Origin: Methanosarcinaceae archaeon
Lineage (GTDB): Archaea > Halobacteriota > Methanosarcinia > Methanosarcinales > Methanosarcinaceae
Direction: 5' to 3'
DNA length: 15,104 nt
Assembly: GCA_028690255.1 (NCBI GenBank)
Contig: JAQVBP010000023.1
Span: 1 to 15,104 of the forward strand
The translations under genes and the position numbers were made by a program. Below are positions 1-6,477 of the stretch, piece by piece. Within the stretch, counting starts at the first letter, position 1. The number at the start of each line of letters is the position of its first letter. A model generated the notes under the pieces. The model was not told where the DNA came from. It made no database searches and was given only the letters and a program-made list of their open reading frames with translations.

Positions 1-1
1 A

Positions 2-538
2 GAAGCAGAAGCTGAAGAAGAAGAAGCAGAAGAAGCAGAAGAAGAAGAAGCAGAAGCAGAAGCTGAAGAAGCAGATGCTGAAGAAGCAGATGCTGAAGAA
101 GCAGAAGCTGAAGAAGCGGATGCAGAAGAAGCGGATGCTGAAGAAGCAGAAGCAGAAGAAGCAGAAGCAGAAGCAGAAGCTGAAGAAGCGGATGCTGAAG
201 AAGCGGATGCTGAAGAAGCGGATGCTGAAGAAGTGGATGCTGAAGAAGTGGATGCTGAAGAAGTGGATGCTGAAGAAGTGGATGCTGAAGAAGCGGATGC
301 TAAAAAGGCAGAAGCTGAATTCGAAGCTGAAATCGAAGCTGAAATCGAAGCTGAAATCGAAGCAGAAATCGAAGCAGAAGACGCAGAAGTTGAAATCGAA
401 GCTGTAAATCCCTGGGAACTTGCAGATGAGTCCCCGGAAGAAAAAACAGAGATAGCTTCGGAAGCTGAGGAGAACGGTCCATGGAAAGTCGTAAAAGATC
501 CAATTGATTCCGGTTCAGGAGATGAAGAGAATGAGTAA
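2..538 (+). CDS. rrp41: Exosome subunit Rrp41, C-terminal part (partial)
   Basis: Only the end of this gene is in the window: 178 codons and a TAA, with the RNase PH catalytic domain lying off the left edge. The visible part is a low-complexity acidic tail of Glu-Ala repeats with some Asp and Val, then blocks of Glu-Ala-Glu-Ile, then a non-repetitive end containing two related motifs, NPWELAD and GPWKVVKD. I identify it as Rrp41 from position: it overlaps rrp42 directly, as in other archaea, where Rrp41 is the phosphorolytic active subunit of the hexameric exosome ring. Ordinary archaeal Rrp41 is about 240-250 residues and lacks such a tail; I recall that Methanosarcina versions carry long acidic extensions. 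The name rests on synteny, since no catalytic residue is visible. Confidence 0.8.
   Translation, partial: EAEAEEEEAEEAEEEEAEAEAEEADAEEADAEEAEAEEADAEEADAEEAEAEEAEAEAEAEEADAEEADAEEADAEEVDAEEVDAEEVDAEEVDAEEADAKKAEAEFEAEIEAEIEAEIEAEIEAEDAEVEIEAVNPWELADESPEEKTEIASEAEENGPWKVVKDPIDSGSGDEENE
191..295 (+). repeat. Seven 15-bp coding repeats in the rrp41 tail
   Basis: Seven uninterrupted copies of a 15-base unit (gatgctgaagaag followed by cg or tg) encode Asp-Ala-Glu-Glu-Ala/Val. The first 190 bases are a looser array of the same GAA/GCA codons. Both unit lengths in this tail are multiples of three, so copy-number change keeps the reading frame. Confidence 0.9.
311..382 (+). repeat. Six 12-bp coding repeats (EAEI type) in the rrp41 tail
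   Basis: Six consecutive 12-base units of the form gaagcWgaaatc, the first ending ttc and the last gac, encode Glu-Ala-Glu-Ile/Phe/Asp. They follow the 15-base array after a short Lys-Lys interruption. The isoleucine every four residues suggests a regular helix rather than purely disordered acid. Confidence 0.9.
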
Positions 539-1337
539 TGAAGTAATTCCCACCCTGAAAAAGGATTATATTTACAACCTCATGGTAAAAGGAAAGCGGA
601 TGGGAGGCCGGAAGTTTGACGAGTTCCGTGAGATCAAGGTAGAAACAAACGCAATTGATAAGGCTGAAGGGTCTGCAAAGGTAACTCTCGGCTCTACCCA
701 GGTGATTGTGGGTGTAAAGCTTCAGCCAAGAACTCCTTTTCCGGATTCCATGGACGAAGGGGTTATTATGACCAACCTGGAACTCAACCCCATCGCATCC
801 CCTGATTTTGAGCCTGGGTCTCCGAGAGAAGAAGCAATAGAAATGTCCAGGGTCGTGGATCGGGGAATCCGGGAATCTGGCGCAATTGATATAAAGAAGC
901 TCTGCATTAGCGAAGGGGTGACTGTCTGGACCGTTTTCATTGACATACACGTTCTCAATGATGACGGGAATCTCATTGATGCGGCCAGCCTGGGGGCCAT
1001 TTCGGCTCTTCTGACCACAAGAGTCCCCAACAAAGCGTATGGTTTCGGAGAAGATACTGACCTTCCCATGAAAGAAACTCCTGTAAGCGTGACCGTTGCC
1101 CGGATCGGAGGCAAACTTATGGCGGATCCCTCAAGGGACGAAGAAGCCATCTGTGAGGCAAAGCTGACAGTTGTATCCAGCCTGGACGGAGCGATCGCAG
1201 GGATGCAGAAGATGGGCTCATCTGCTTTTACTGAGGCAGAACTTCTGGAAGCCATCGAGCTCTCATGCAGGAAGGCAGGGGAAATCAGGGAAGATTTCCT
1301 GGCGGGACTGGCGGCAGAAAGGATTGGTGCCGAGTAA
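531..1337 (+). CDS. rrp42: Exosome complex subunit Rrp42
   Basis: A 268-residue RNase PH-fold protein, the normal length for archaeal Rrp42. In the archaeal exosome, Rrp42 pairs with Rrp41; it lacks phosphorolytic activity itself but helps build the active site and RNA channel of the hexamer. Recognisable segments include GGRKFDEFREIKVE near the N-terminus, VGVKLQPRTPFPDS, the central VDRGIRESGAIDIKKLCI and DIHVLNDDGNLIDAASLGA. I place the start at ATG 531, giving MSNEVIPTLKK; an AGGAG at 517-521 sits 9 bases upstream, while TTG 504 and ATG 522 lie too far upstream or too near it. The gene overlaps the rrp41 stop by 8 bases, pointing to translational coupling and an equal supply of the two ring subunits. 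Confidence 0.95.
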   Translation: MSNEVIPTLKKDYIYNLMVKGKRMGGRKFDEFREIKVETNAIDKAEGSAKVTLGSTQVIVGVKLQPRTPFPDSMDEGVIMTNLELNPIASPDFEPGSPREEAIEMSRVVDRGIRESGAIDIKKLCISEGVTVWTVFIDIHVLNDDGNLIDAASLGAISALLTTRVPNKAYGFGEDTDLPMKETPVSVTVARIGGKLMADPSRDEEAICEAKLTVVSSLDGAIAGMQKMGSSAFTEAELLEAIELSCRKAGEIREDFLAGLAAERIGAE

Positions 1338-1384
1338 GTAAATATAAATATTAAATGCCAGTATTAAGGCAGTATTATAACAGC

Positions 1385-1392
1385 TTATTATA
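1385..1392 (+). promoter_or_regulatory. Possible TATA box before rpl37ae
   Basis: The AT-rich 104-base gap after rrp42 contains TTATTATA at 1385-1392. Transcription starting about 25 bases downstream would leave a leader near 27 nt that holds the AAGGAG at 1427-1432. A second TATA-like stretch lies at 1341-1352. The rpl37ae-to-pcc1 genes may therefore have their own promoter as well as read-through from rrp42. Confidence 0.3.
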
Positions 1393-1441
1393 CCCTTAAA
1401 ATATTCAGGATTAAGGATTTCGATTCAAGGAGTTTGCAATA

Positions 1442-1726
1442 ATGGCAAAAAAATACACGAAGAAAGGTAGAATTTCCAGGTCGGCAGGCAGGTTTGGAAC
1501 GAGGTACGGGAGAAAGGACCGAAAGAGGGTCGCAGACCTGGAAGGTCGCATGCGCGCTCCGCACGTATGCACAAAGTGTGCCCGCCCGTCCGTAAAAAGG
1601 CTCGGAACCGGGATCTGGAAATGCAGCAAGTGCGGACACACCTTCGCAGGTGGGACTTATATCCCTTACACCAGCGTCGGACAGAACCTGCTACGCACTA
1701 TGAAGAACGCTCTTGAGGCACAGTAA
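1442..1726 (+). CDS. rpl37ae: Large ribosomal subunit protein L37Ae (eL43)
   Basis: A 94-residue basic protein of the 50S subunit, the usual size for archaeal L37Ae. The N-terminus is rich in Lys, Arg and Gly. A C4 zinc ribbon follows with cysteines at 43/46 and 61/64 (HVCTKCARP and WKCSKCGHTF), and the family's FAGGTYIPYT motif comes after it. The ATG start is supported by AAGGAG at 1427-1432, nine bases upstream. It lies between rrp42 and rpoP, as in many archaea, and probably belongs to one transcription unit with the following rpoP, Brix and pcc1 genes. Confidence 0.97.
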   Translation: MAKKYTKKGRISRSAGRFGTRYGRKDRKRVADLEGRMRAPHVCTKCARPSVKRLGTGIWKCSKCGHTFAGGTYIPYTSVGQNLLRTMKNALEAQ

Positions 1727-1774
1727 ACACTACTTTGCCCACTTATTATCTATCGAAAATAAGAGGTTATTAGT

Positions 1775-1912
1775 ATGGGTTATAAGTGTACAAGATGTAA
1801 ACAGATGGTAGAAATCGACTACGAATATACAGGTATCAGGTGCCCTTACTGTGGGCACAGGATCCTTGTAAAGGAACGTCCGACTACCATTAAGCGTATT
1901 AAGGCTGAGTAA
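1775..1912 (+). CDS. rpoP: DNA-directed RNA polymerase subunit P
   Basis: A 45-residue protein equivalent to eukaryotic Rpb12, a small zinc-binding subunit of archaeal RNA polymerase. It begins MGYKCTRCKQMVEID and holds a CxxC...CxxC zinc ribbon with cysteines 5, 8, 23 and 26 (IRCPYCGHRIL), ending in the basic tail RPTTIKRIKAE. Length, motif spacing and position after rpl37ae all match the family. AAGAGG at 1761-1766 is a reasonable ribosome-binding site. The Brix gene begins only 7 bases after its stop, so the two are almost certainly co-transcribed. Confidence 0.96.
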   Translation: MGYKCTRCKQMVEIDYEYTGIRCPYCGHRILVKERPTTIKRIKAE

Positions 1913-1919
1913 GAGAAGT

Positions 1920-2453
1920 ATGTTCGTCACGTCTTCTCGCAAACCTTCCGCAAAGACCCGGACGTTTTGCAAAAAACTCTCTCAGTTTACTACTTTCCGC
2001 TACGTAAGCCGCGGCAAGACAGGCCTGCGAGAGTTGCTGGATCTTGCGGAAGGCGAAGCTTTTCTCGTTGTTGGTGAATACCACGGAAACCCCGGGAGCC
2101 TGGGTTTTCATGGATTTGAAGGGCAGCTCCTTTTTTCCCTTAGGTTTTCCGATGCTTCGCTGAGGCAGGATTCCGCCTATTTACCCAGAAAACTTCCGAT
2201 AATTACAGGAAGCGGAGAACTGGCAGAAGCTCTTGTTTCTTACCTGCCTTTCGAAAGGGTAAAGGACAGTTCCTCCCTTCCTAAAGGTTCTCGCGTACTT
2301 GTTGTTGATGAGGAAATACTGGACTTTAGGGAAGGCGAATCCTCCGTTTTAAAGCTCAAACTAAAAGGGTTTAAAGGGTATGATGAAGCCGAAAAAGGAT
2401 CTGAGTCCGGAGCAGAGCCTGAAGAAGGAAAGACCGGAGACGAATTCGAATAA
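1920..2453 (+). CDS. Brix domain ribosome biogenesis protein
   Basis: A 177-residue protein of the archaeal Brix/Imp4 family, related to eukaryotic factors acting in pre-rRNA processing and ribosomal subunit assembly. The N-terminal MFVTSSRKPSAKTRTFCKKLS fits the family opening, where a Ser-Arg-Lys-Pro segment begins the domain. The middle (FLVVGEYHGNPGSLGFHGF) and LPRKLPIITGSGELAEAL continue the fold. The last 30 or so residues are acidic and probably disordered. The start lies 7 bases after rpoP with only a weak GA-rich ribosome-binding site, suggesting coupling. Family assignment is from motif memory and from synteny with rpoP and pcc1. Confidence 0.88.
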   Translation: MFVTSSRKPSAKTRTFCKKLSQFTTFRYVSRGKTGLRELLDLAEGEAFLVVGEYHGNPGSLGFHGFEGQLLFSLRFSDASLRQDSAYLPRKLPIITGSGELAEALVSYLPFERVKDSSSLPKGSRVLVVDEEILDFREGESSVLKLKLKGFKGYDEAEKGSESGAEPEEGKTGDEFE

Positions 2454-2468
2454 TTCGAGGGCTCCCAG

Positions 2469-2759
2469 GTGAAACTTAACGCAGAATTCTTTTTTGAGGC
2501 TGAAAATGCAAAGGATATTTACAGTTCAGTCCTCCCAGAACTCGACGAGAATTATTCCGAAAGGTCTGTTATCGAGCTTGAACTCCGGGACTCTGAGCAC
2601 CTTGTGCTTTCCGTCCGGGCCGAGGACGTGGTTTCAATGCGTTCGGCCCTGAACACCTGGTTCAGGCTCTTCCAGATCGCTCAGGAAGTAGCTCAGGCAG
2701 CTGGCAGTACGGTTGATGGAGAAATTACAGGGAATAATTCTGTTAATGTCCGGTGGTAA
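2469..2759 (+). CDS. pcc1: KEOPS complex subunit Pcc1
   Basis: A 96-residue protein matching archaeal Pcc1, the dimerising subunit of the KEOPS complex that, with Kae1, makes the t6A modification at position 37 of ANN-decoding tRNAs. The sequence has the family layout: an N-terminal strand (KLNAEFFFEAENAKDIYSSVLPE), a central strand pair (SVIELELRDSEHLVLSVRAED) and a C-terminal helix (SMRSALNTWFRLFQIAQEV). Translation starts at GTG 2469, eight bases after GAGG at 2457-2460; no in-frame ATG gives a full-length protein. It is the last gene of the core cluster here. Prefoldin beta, which I would expect next in many euryarchaeal versions, is absent. Confidence 0.9.
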   Translation: MKLNAEFFFEAENAKDIYSSVLPELDENYSERSVIELELRDSEHLVLSVRAEDVVSMRSALNTWFRLFQIAQEVAQAAGSTVDGEITGNNSVNVRW

Positions 2760-2769
2760 ACAGATCTGC

Positions 2770-2827
2770 AGATTTTCGATATTCTCTATTTTCTTTTGGT
2801 ATGAAAGTGTTTTCAAGTACTTTCATT
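2770..2827 (+). terminator. Possible terminator of the core gene cluster
   Basis: T-rich sequence at 2774-2797 is followed by a perfect 8-bp inverted repeat, ATGAAAGT (2801-2808) and ACTTTCAT (2819-2826), with a 10-base loop, then TTTATTTG. Archaeal termination mostly relies on T tracts, so the T-rich run may matter more than the hairpin. Confidence 0.45.
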
Positions 2828-3232
2828 TATTTGTGCCTGTTACTCAAAGGGTTTCATGTACGTTTTTTCGGCACCGATTTTTTTGTTTGATAGATATTAT
2901 TGGCATTCCTTACGAAACATTCTTATTTTGTGAGTGGATTATATGCCAGGACGTTGAACACATATTTAAATTCAAAAAAGAATTTTATTTATATCTCTTC
3001 ATTTCTGGGTAAGATATTAATTATTATAATCGTGTTATTTTTGTGGTAATTTCCGTCAAGCACAAAATTGGGAATCAATCTGTGTTTCGAACACGGGCAG
3101 TCTATTTCCGGTAAGCACATTACTTAAACTGAATCCAAATGGATTTATATATATAAACATTCTATCTATCATCGAAAAATTACATCGGAGTGTTACAATC
3201 CGAAAATAGATTTAAATATAGTTTCCGGAAGG
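2828..3232. other. Long AT-rich spacer upstream of the pyrophosphatase
   Basis: This non-coding stretch holds a 16-base direct repeat (3049-3064 and 3104-3119, two mismatches), a small palindrome GTGTTTCGAACAC (3082-3094), and TATA-like boxes at 3144-3153 and 3211-3218. An open frame at 2713-3012 overlaps the pcc1 end and has no ribosome-binding site or family resemblance, so I treat the region as regulatory. Confidence 0.5.
3144..3153 (+). promoter_or_regulatory. Probable TATA box of the pyrophosphatase gene
   Basis: TTTATATATA is the strongest TATA-like sequence in the spacer. A start about 25 bases downstream, near 3175, would give a leader of roughly 60-70 nt. A weaker alternative, TTTAAATA at 3211-3218 preceded by CGAAAATAGA, would put the start so close to the coding region that translation would begin at ATG 3245 almost without a leader. 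Confidence 0.4.
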
Positions 3233-5281
3233 ATGGTTAAATTTATGAGTATGTTAATCTACCTCGCACCAGTATGTGCTCTTATTGGCCTGATTTTTGC
3301 AGGCATGTCTTATAAAAACGTAAAAAATGAAGGCGAAGGTAATGATCTAATTAAAAAAATAACTGCGGCAATCCACGACGGTGCCATGGTTTACCTTAAT
3401 AGACAATACCGCGCAATCGCTGTTTTTGTCGTTTTGCTTACAATTATAATTGCATTGGTTTTGCCAAATGGGTACCTCACCGCATTATGTTTTGTTTTCG
3501 GAGCGGTGCTTTCCGCAACAGCCGGATATATAGGTATGTTTACGGCCACCAGTGCTAATGGAAGGACTGCAAATGCCGCCACAAGAGGCATTGGCCCGGC
3601 TTTTAAAGTTTCATTCGCCTCAGGGACCGTTATGGGAATGAGTGTTGTGGGGCTCGGTCTCTTTGGACTTTCCGCTTCATTTATATTTCTTACAACTACC
3701 TTTACGGACCTGGATATACTCACCATTGTGAATATTCTTGCGGGTTTTTCACTTGGAGCCTCGTCCATTGCACTCTTTGCCCGCGTGGGCGGCGGGATAT
3801 TTACAAAGGCTGCTGATGTCGGTGCGGATCTTGTAGGAAAGGTAGAAGCAGGAATTCCCGAAGACGATCCGAGAAACCCTGCCGTTATTGCCGACAATGT
3901 CGGAGATAACGTAGGAGATATTGCAGGCATGGGAGCCGACCTCTATGAATCATATGTTGGTTCAATCCTTGCAACAATGCTTCTTGCAGCCTCAACCGCA
4001 GCCATAACTTTCCCCGGAATTCCTGTTCAGAACGTCATTATGGTCCCACTGATTATTTCAGCTGTCGGGATTCTTGCATCCATTATAGGTACTTATTTTG
4101 TCCGCACAAACAAGACAGAGTCTTCTGCTATCCACAGGGCATTTAATTCCGGCCTGATTGCCGCAATCGTTGTTGCGGTCATTGCCTCGTACTTTATTAC
4201 GGATATGATGCTTGGAGAGTACGGGTTGAAGGTCTTCTTTGCAACTGTTGCCGGGCTTCTCTCGGGTTTCCTCATAGGGCAGATCACCGAGTACTACACG
4301 GCATATGAAAAGAATCCGACTCGTACGATTGCAGATTCCTGTACAACAGGCTCGGCCACAAACATCATCACAGGTTTTTCAAAAGGGATGGAATCAACTC
4401 TCTGGCCTGTCATAATCATTGCTCTTACCATCTATATCTCCTTCCAGCTTTCCGGTCTCTACGGCATAGCTATTGCAGCTGTTGGAATGCTTGCAACGCT
4501 CGGAATTTCACTTTCAGTCGATGCATACGGTCCTGTCGCTGATAATGCGGGAGGCATTGCAGAAATGTCACACCAGAAAGAAGAGGTCCGTAAAATCACC
4601 GATACCCTTGATGCAGTAGGTAATACTACGGCCGCAATCGGTAAAGGATTTGCAATAGGCTCGGCGGCTCTTACAGCCCTTGCTCTCTTCTCTTCATACG
4701 GTATTGCAGTGGGGCTCGAGTCCATCGATGTTATGAACCCCAACGTATTCATCGGGCTTATGATAGGAGCAATGCTTCCTTTCCTTTTCTCCTCAATGAC
4801 GATCATGGCTGTCGGAAAAGCGGCAGGGGAAGTCGTAGTTGAAGTTAGAAGACAATTTAAAGAAATACCGGGTTTGATGGAAGGTAAGGCTGACCCTGAT
4901 TATAGCAAGTGTATTACAATCTCAACCAACTCTGCTCTGAAAGAAATGATCGCACCCGGTGTGCTGGCCGTTGTTGCGCCGCTTTTAATCGGACTGGTGC
5001 TCGGGCCAGGGGCGCTTGGAGGGCTCCTTGCAGGTTCACTGGTTTCAGGTTTCATGCTTGCAATCACAATGTCCAACGCCGGAGGGGCGTGGGATAATGC
5101 AAAGAAGTATATTGAACTCGGAAACTACGGCGGAAAAGGTTCGGATGCCCACAAAGCAGGCGTCACGGGCGATACGGTGGGAGATCCTTTCAAGGATACG
5201 GCCGGGCCTGCAATCAACATCCTCATAAAGCTCATGAGCATTGTGGCGGTTGTGTTTGCACCCCTGTTTATCATGGCTTGA
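3233..5281 (+). CDS. hppA: Membrane-bound pyrophosphatase, K+-dependent, probably Na+-pumping
   Basis: A 682-residue polytopic membrane enzyme, with about 16 expected helices, that hydrolyses pyrophosphate to pump cations. Substrate-binding motifs are present: DVGADLVGKVE (195-205), the Asp-rich DNVGDNVGD (221-229), and the C-terminal GDTVGDPFKDTAGPAIN. In GNTTAAIGKG, Ala467 and Gly470 match K+-dependent enzymes; K+-independent ones have Lys at the first position. The helix-6 glutamate sits in DLYESY (Glu239), the placement known for Na+-pumping enzymes, whereas plant H+ pumps have GSYAE, one turn later. Methanosarcina mazei Mvp1 is an established Na+-PPase of this type. The start is uncertain: ATG 3233 abuts the GGAAGG at 3227-3232, while ATG 3245 (MSMLIYLAP) has better spacing. 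The gene stands alone between its own promoter and terminator. Confidence 0.95.
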   Translation: MVKFMSMLIYLAPVCALIGLIFAGMSYKNVKNEGEGNDLIKKITAAIHDGAMVYLNRQYRAIAVFVVLLTIIIALVLPNGYLTALCFVFGAVLSATAGYIGMFTATSANGRTANAATRGIGPAFKVSFASGTVMGMSVVGLGLFGLSASFIFLTTTFTDLDILTIVNILAGFSLGASSIALFARVGGGIFTKAADVGADLVGKVEAGIPEDDPRNPAVIADNVGDNVGDIAGMGADLYESYVGSILATMLLAASTAAITFPGIPVQNVIMVPLIISAVGILASIIGTYFVRTNKTESSAIHRAFNSGLIAAIVVAVIASYFITDMMLGEYGLKVFFATVAGLLSGFLIGQITEYYTAYEKNPTRTIADSCTTGSATNIITGFSKGMESTLWPVIIIALTIYISFQLSGLYGIAIAAVGMLATLGISLSVDAYGPVADNAGGIAEMSHQKEEVRKITDTLDAVGNTTAAIGKGFAIGSAALTALALFSSYGIAVGLESIDVMNPNVFIGLMIGAMLPFLFSSMTIMAVGKAAGEVVVEVRRQFKEIPGLMEGKADPDYSKCITISTNSALKEMIAPGVLAVVAPLLIGLVLGPGALGGLLAGSLVSGFMLAITMSNAGGAWDNAKKYIELGNYGGKGSDAHKAGVTGDTVGDPFKDTAGPAINILIKLMSIVAVVFAPLFIMA

Positions 5282-5290
5282 TTCCCTCCA

Positions 5291-5324
5291 CTTTTCCTTT
5301 TTTTTATTTTTTTACCTCTTTTTC
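5291..5324 (+). terminator. T-rich terminator after the pyrophosphatase gene
   Basis: Runs of eight (5298-5305), seven (5307-5313) and five (5319-5323) thymines start 17 bases after the stop codon. Repeated T tracts without a strong hairpin are the typical archaeal termination signal. Confidence 0.75.
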
Positions 5325-5408
5325 CAGATCTGACTTTTTATAATCTGTTTCCGGACATGCGGGAATCCAGAGGGCTCCTCCCTTTCCTTCCACTCCCTAT
5401 CTCCCAAT

Positions 5409-5460
5409 AAGAATCAATTTTATACAAAAATATTCTTAAAACAAATTTTATTAAGAGAAT
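5409..5460 (+). promoter_or_regulatory. Promoter with possible autoregulatory half-sites before the FilR1-like gene
   Basis: Related half-sites crowd the promoter: AAGAAT (5409-5414), ATTCTTAA (5432-5439) and TTAAGAGAAT (5451-5460). The first two form an inverted repeat around a TATA-like TTTTATAC (5418-5425); the last two form an imperfect second one. Their position just upstream of a winged-helix regulator suggests self-regulation. Confidence 0.35.
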
Positions 5461-5480
5461 TTATATTGAGAATGGTTTTT

Positions 5481-6263
5481 ATGAAGCAGTCGTTAATTGA
5501 TCTTATTTTCTTATCCCGGAAGAGAAAACAACTCCTCCTATTCTTAAATAAAAATCCCGGAACACGGGATGAAATCAGGGATCTTCTTCAGATAAGCCCG
5601 GCTTCCGTCCGGCCCCAGCTTAAAATAATGAAAGACTCCGGCCTGATTGTCGAGGAAAAGAACAGCTATGAGCTGTCAAAGGTCGGGGAGGTTCTGGTCG
5701 GAAAAATGCAGGGTTTTCTGGGGGCTGTGGAACTTTTTGAGGACAACTTCGAATACTGGGCAAAGCGTGACCTGAGCGTCATACCTCCCTTTTTACGGGA
5801 CAGGATAGAAGAGCTTGGCCACTGTGAACTCTTTGAGCCCGGGCCTGCACATATGTTCGAAACTCCTCTGCATCTGGCGGAAAACCTCCTGGAATCAAAA
5901 GAGGTCCTGACTTTCGTTTCCTATTTCCATCCCGAGGCCCCTTTCCTTTATGAAGACCTCGTTAAAAGGGGGGTGGAGCTTAAACTCTGCATGACCGAAG
6001 AAGTTGCAGGACATCTCTTTAGGGAGTATCCTGAAGAGGCAGGAGTCATGCAGCAAGCAAATAACTCTAAATTATCTATCTGTCGAAGACCCGTAAAATT
6101 GCCTTCGATTGTGGTGACCGATCGCTTTATGGTCCTCAAGCTTTACGAAAAAGACGGGAAGCCGAGGGACCAGTTACTGATATCCTCCGAGGAAAGAGCT
6201 CTTTCCTGGGGCAGGGAACTTTTTATGTATTATAAGGAACTTTCGGAGCCGATATTTAAATAA
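5481..6263 (+). CDS. Winged-helix regulator with FilR1-type C-terminal domain
   Basis: A 260-residue predicted transcription factor. Residues 1-75 form an ArsR-like winged helix (KQSLIDLIFLSRKRKQLLLFL, then the recognition-helix region PASVRPQLKIMKDSGLI). The rest matches the methanogen FilR1 / DUF1724 domain, with FVSYFHPEAPFLYEDLVKRGVELKLCMT and RFMVLKLYEKDGKPRDQLLISSEERALSWGRELFMYYK. This family is expanded in Methanosarcina; the ligand and target genes cannot be read from sequence. I chose ATG 5481 because the family usually opens MKQSLIDLIF; ATG 5472 would add three residues. Half-sites in its promoter suggest autoregulation. An insertion-sequence remnant begins within a few bases of its stop. 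Confidence 0.85.
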   Translation: MKQSLIDLIFLSRKRKQLLLFLNKNPGTRDEIRDLLQISPASVRPQLKIMKDSGLIVEEKNSYELSKVGEVLVGKMQGFLGAVELFEDNFEYWAKRDLSVIPPFLRDRIEELGHCELFEPGPAHMFETPLHLAENLLESKEVLTFVSYFHPEAPFLYEDLVKRGVELKLCMTEEVAGHLFREYPEEAGVMQQANNSKLSICRRPVKLPSIVVTDRFMVLKLYEKDGKPRDQLLISSEERALSWGRELFMYYKELSEPIFK

Positions 6264-6264
6264 T

Positions 6265-6314
6265 AGGGGTTTTATAGAATGCAGCGTAAAACCCCTGAGT
6301 CTTTAGCTCAGGGG
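6265..6314 (+). other. Two mutually exclusive hairpins after the FilR1-like gene
   Basis: Hairpin 1 pairs AGGGGTTTTA (6265-6274) with TAAAACCCCT (6287-6296), 10 bp and a 12-base loop. Hairpin 2 pairs CCCCTGAG (6292-6299) with CTCAGGGG (6307-6314), 8 bp and a 7-base loop. Both use CCCCT at 6292-6296, so only one can form at a time. Hairpin 2 looks like the transposon end; hairpin 1 may be a junction product. Confidence 0.7.
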
Positions 6315-6357
6315 ATATAAGCGTCCACTTTCCAATAAACTGTTTAATTTCAAAACG

Positions 6358-6372
6358 TTAATATATTAATAA
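6358..6372 (+). promoter_or_regulatory. TATA-like sequence inside the IS remnant
   Basis: An AT-only stretch resembling an archaeal TATA box is centred near 6365. A start about 25 bases downstream falls at 6388-6392, exactly where the three-way-junction candidate begins. It could drive a small RNA, the stress-protein gene, or both. Confidence 0.3.
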
Positions 6373-6388
6373 TACATTTTAATCTTAC

Positions 6389-6462
6389 TCACTTTTGCGA
6401 TCGCACAAATTGGAAATTTGTGGGATTTCCAGTGTAACTGGAAAATAGCCAAACAAAAGTGA
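6389..6462 (+). ncRNA. Candidate three-way-junction RNA (unrecognised)
   Basis: Three perfect stems nest within 74 bases. The outer stem is TCACTTTTG (6389-6397) with CAAAAGTGA (6454-6462). Inside it are CACAAATT-gga-AATTTGTG (6404-6422) and TTTCCAGT-gta-ACTGGAAA (6426-6444), each with an 8-bp stem and a 3-base loop. I know no named RNA family with this shape. It lies inside the IS605-like remnant, so it may be part of the element's folded single-stranded DNA or RNA rather than an independent gene. Confidence 0.45.
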
Positions 6463-6477
6463 ACTATAAATTAATCA

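Noticed and set aside
75..407. Open frame of Lys/Met/Leu repeats on the plus strand
   Set aside because: It is the alternative frame of the GAA/GCA repeat that encodes the Rrp41 acidic tail; the repeat has no stops in several frames.
300..950. 216-codon open frame on the minus strand
   Set aside because: It lies opposite the rrp41 tail and rrp42, both well supported, and shows no family features.
2713..3012. 99-codon open frame after pcc1
   Set aside because: It overlaps pcc1, has no ribosome-binding site, is rich in Phe and Ile as expected from AT-rich spacer DNA, and matches nothing I know.
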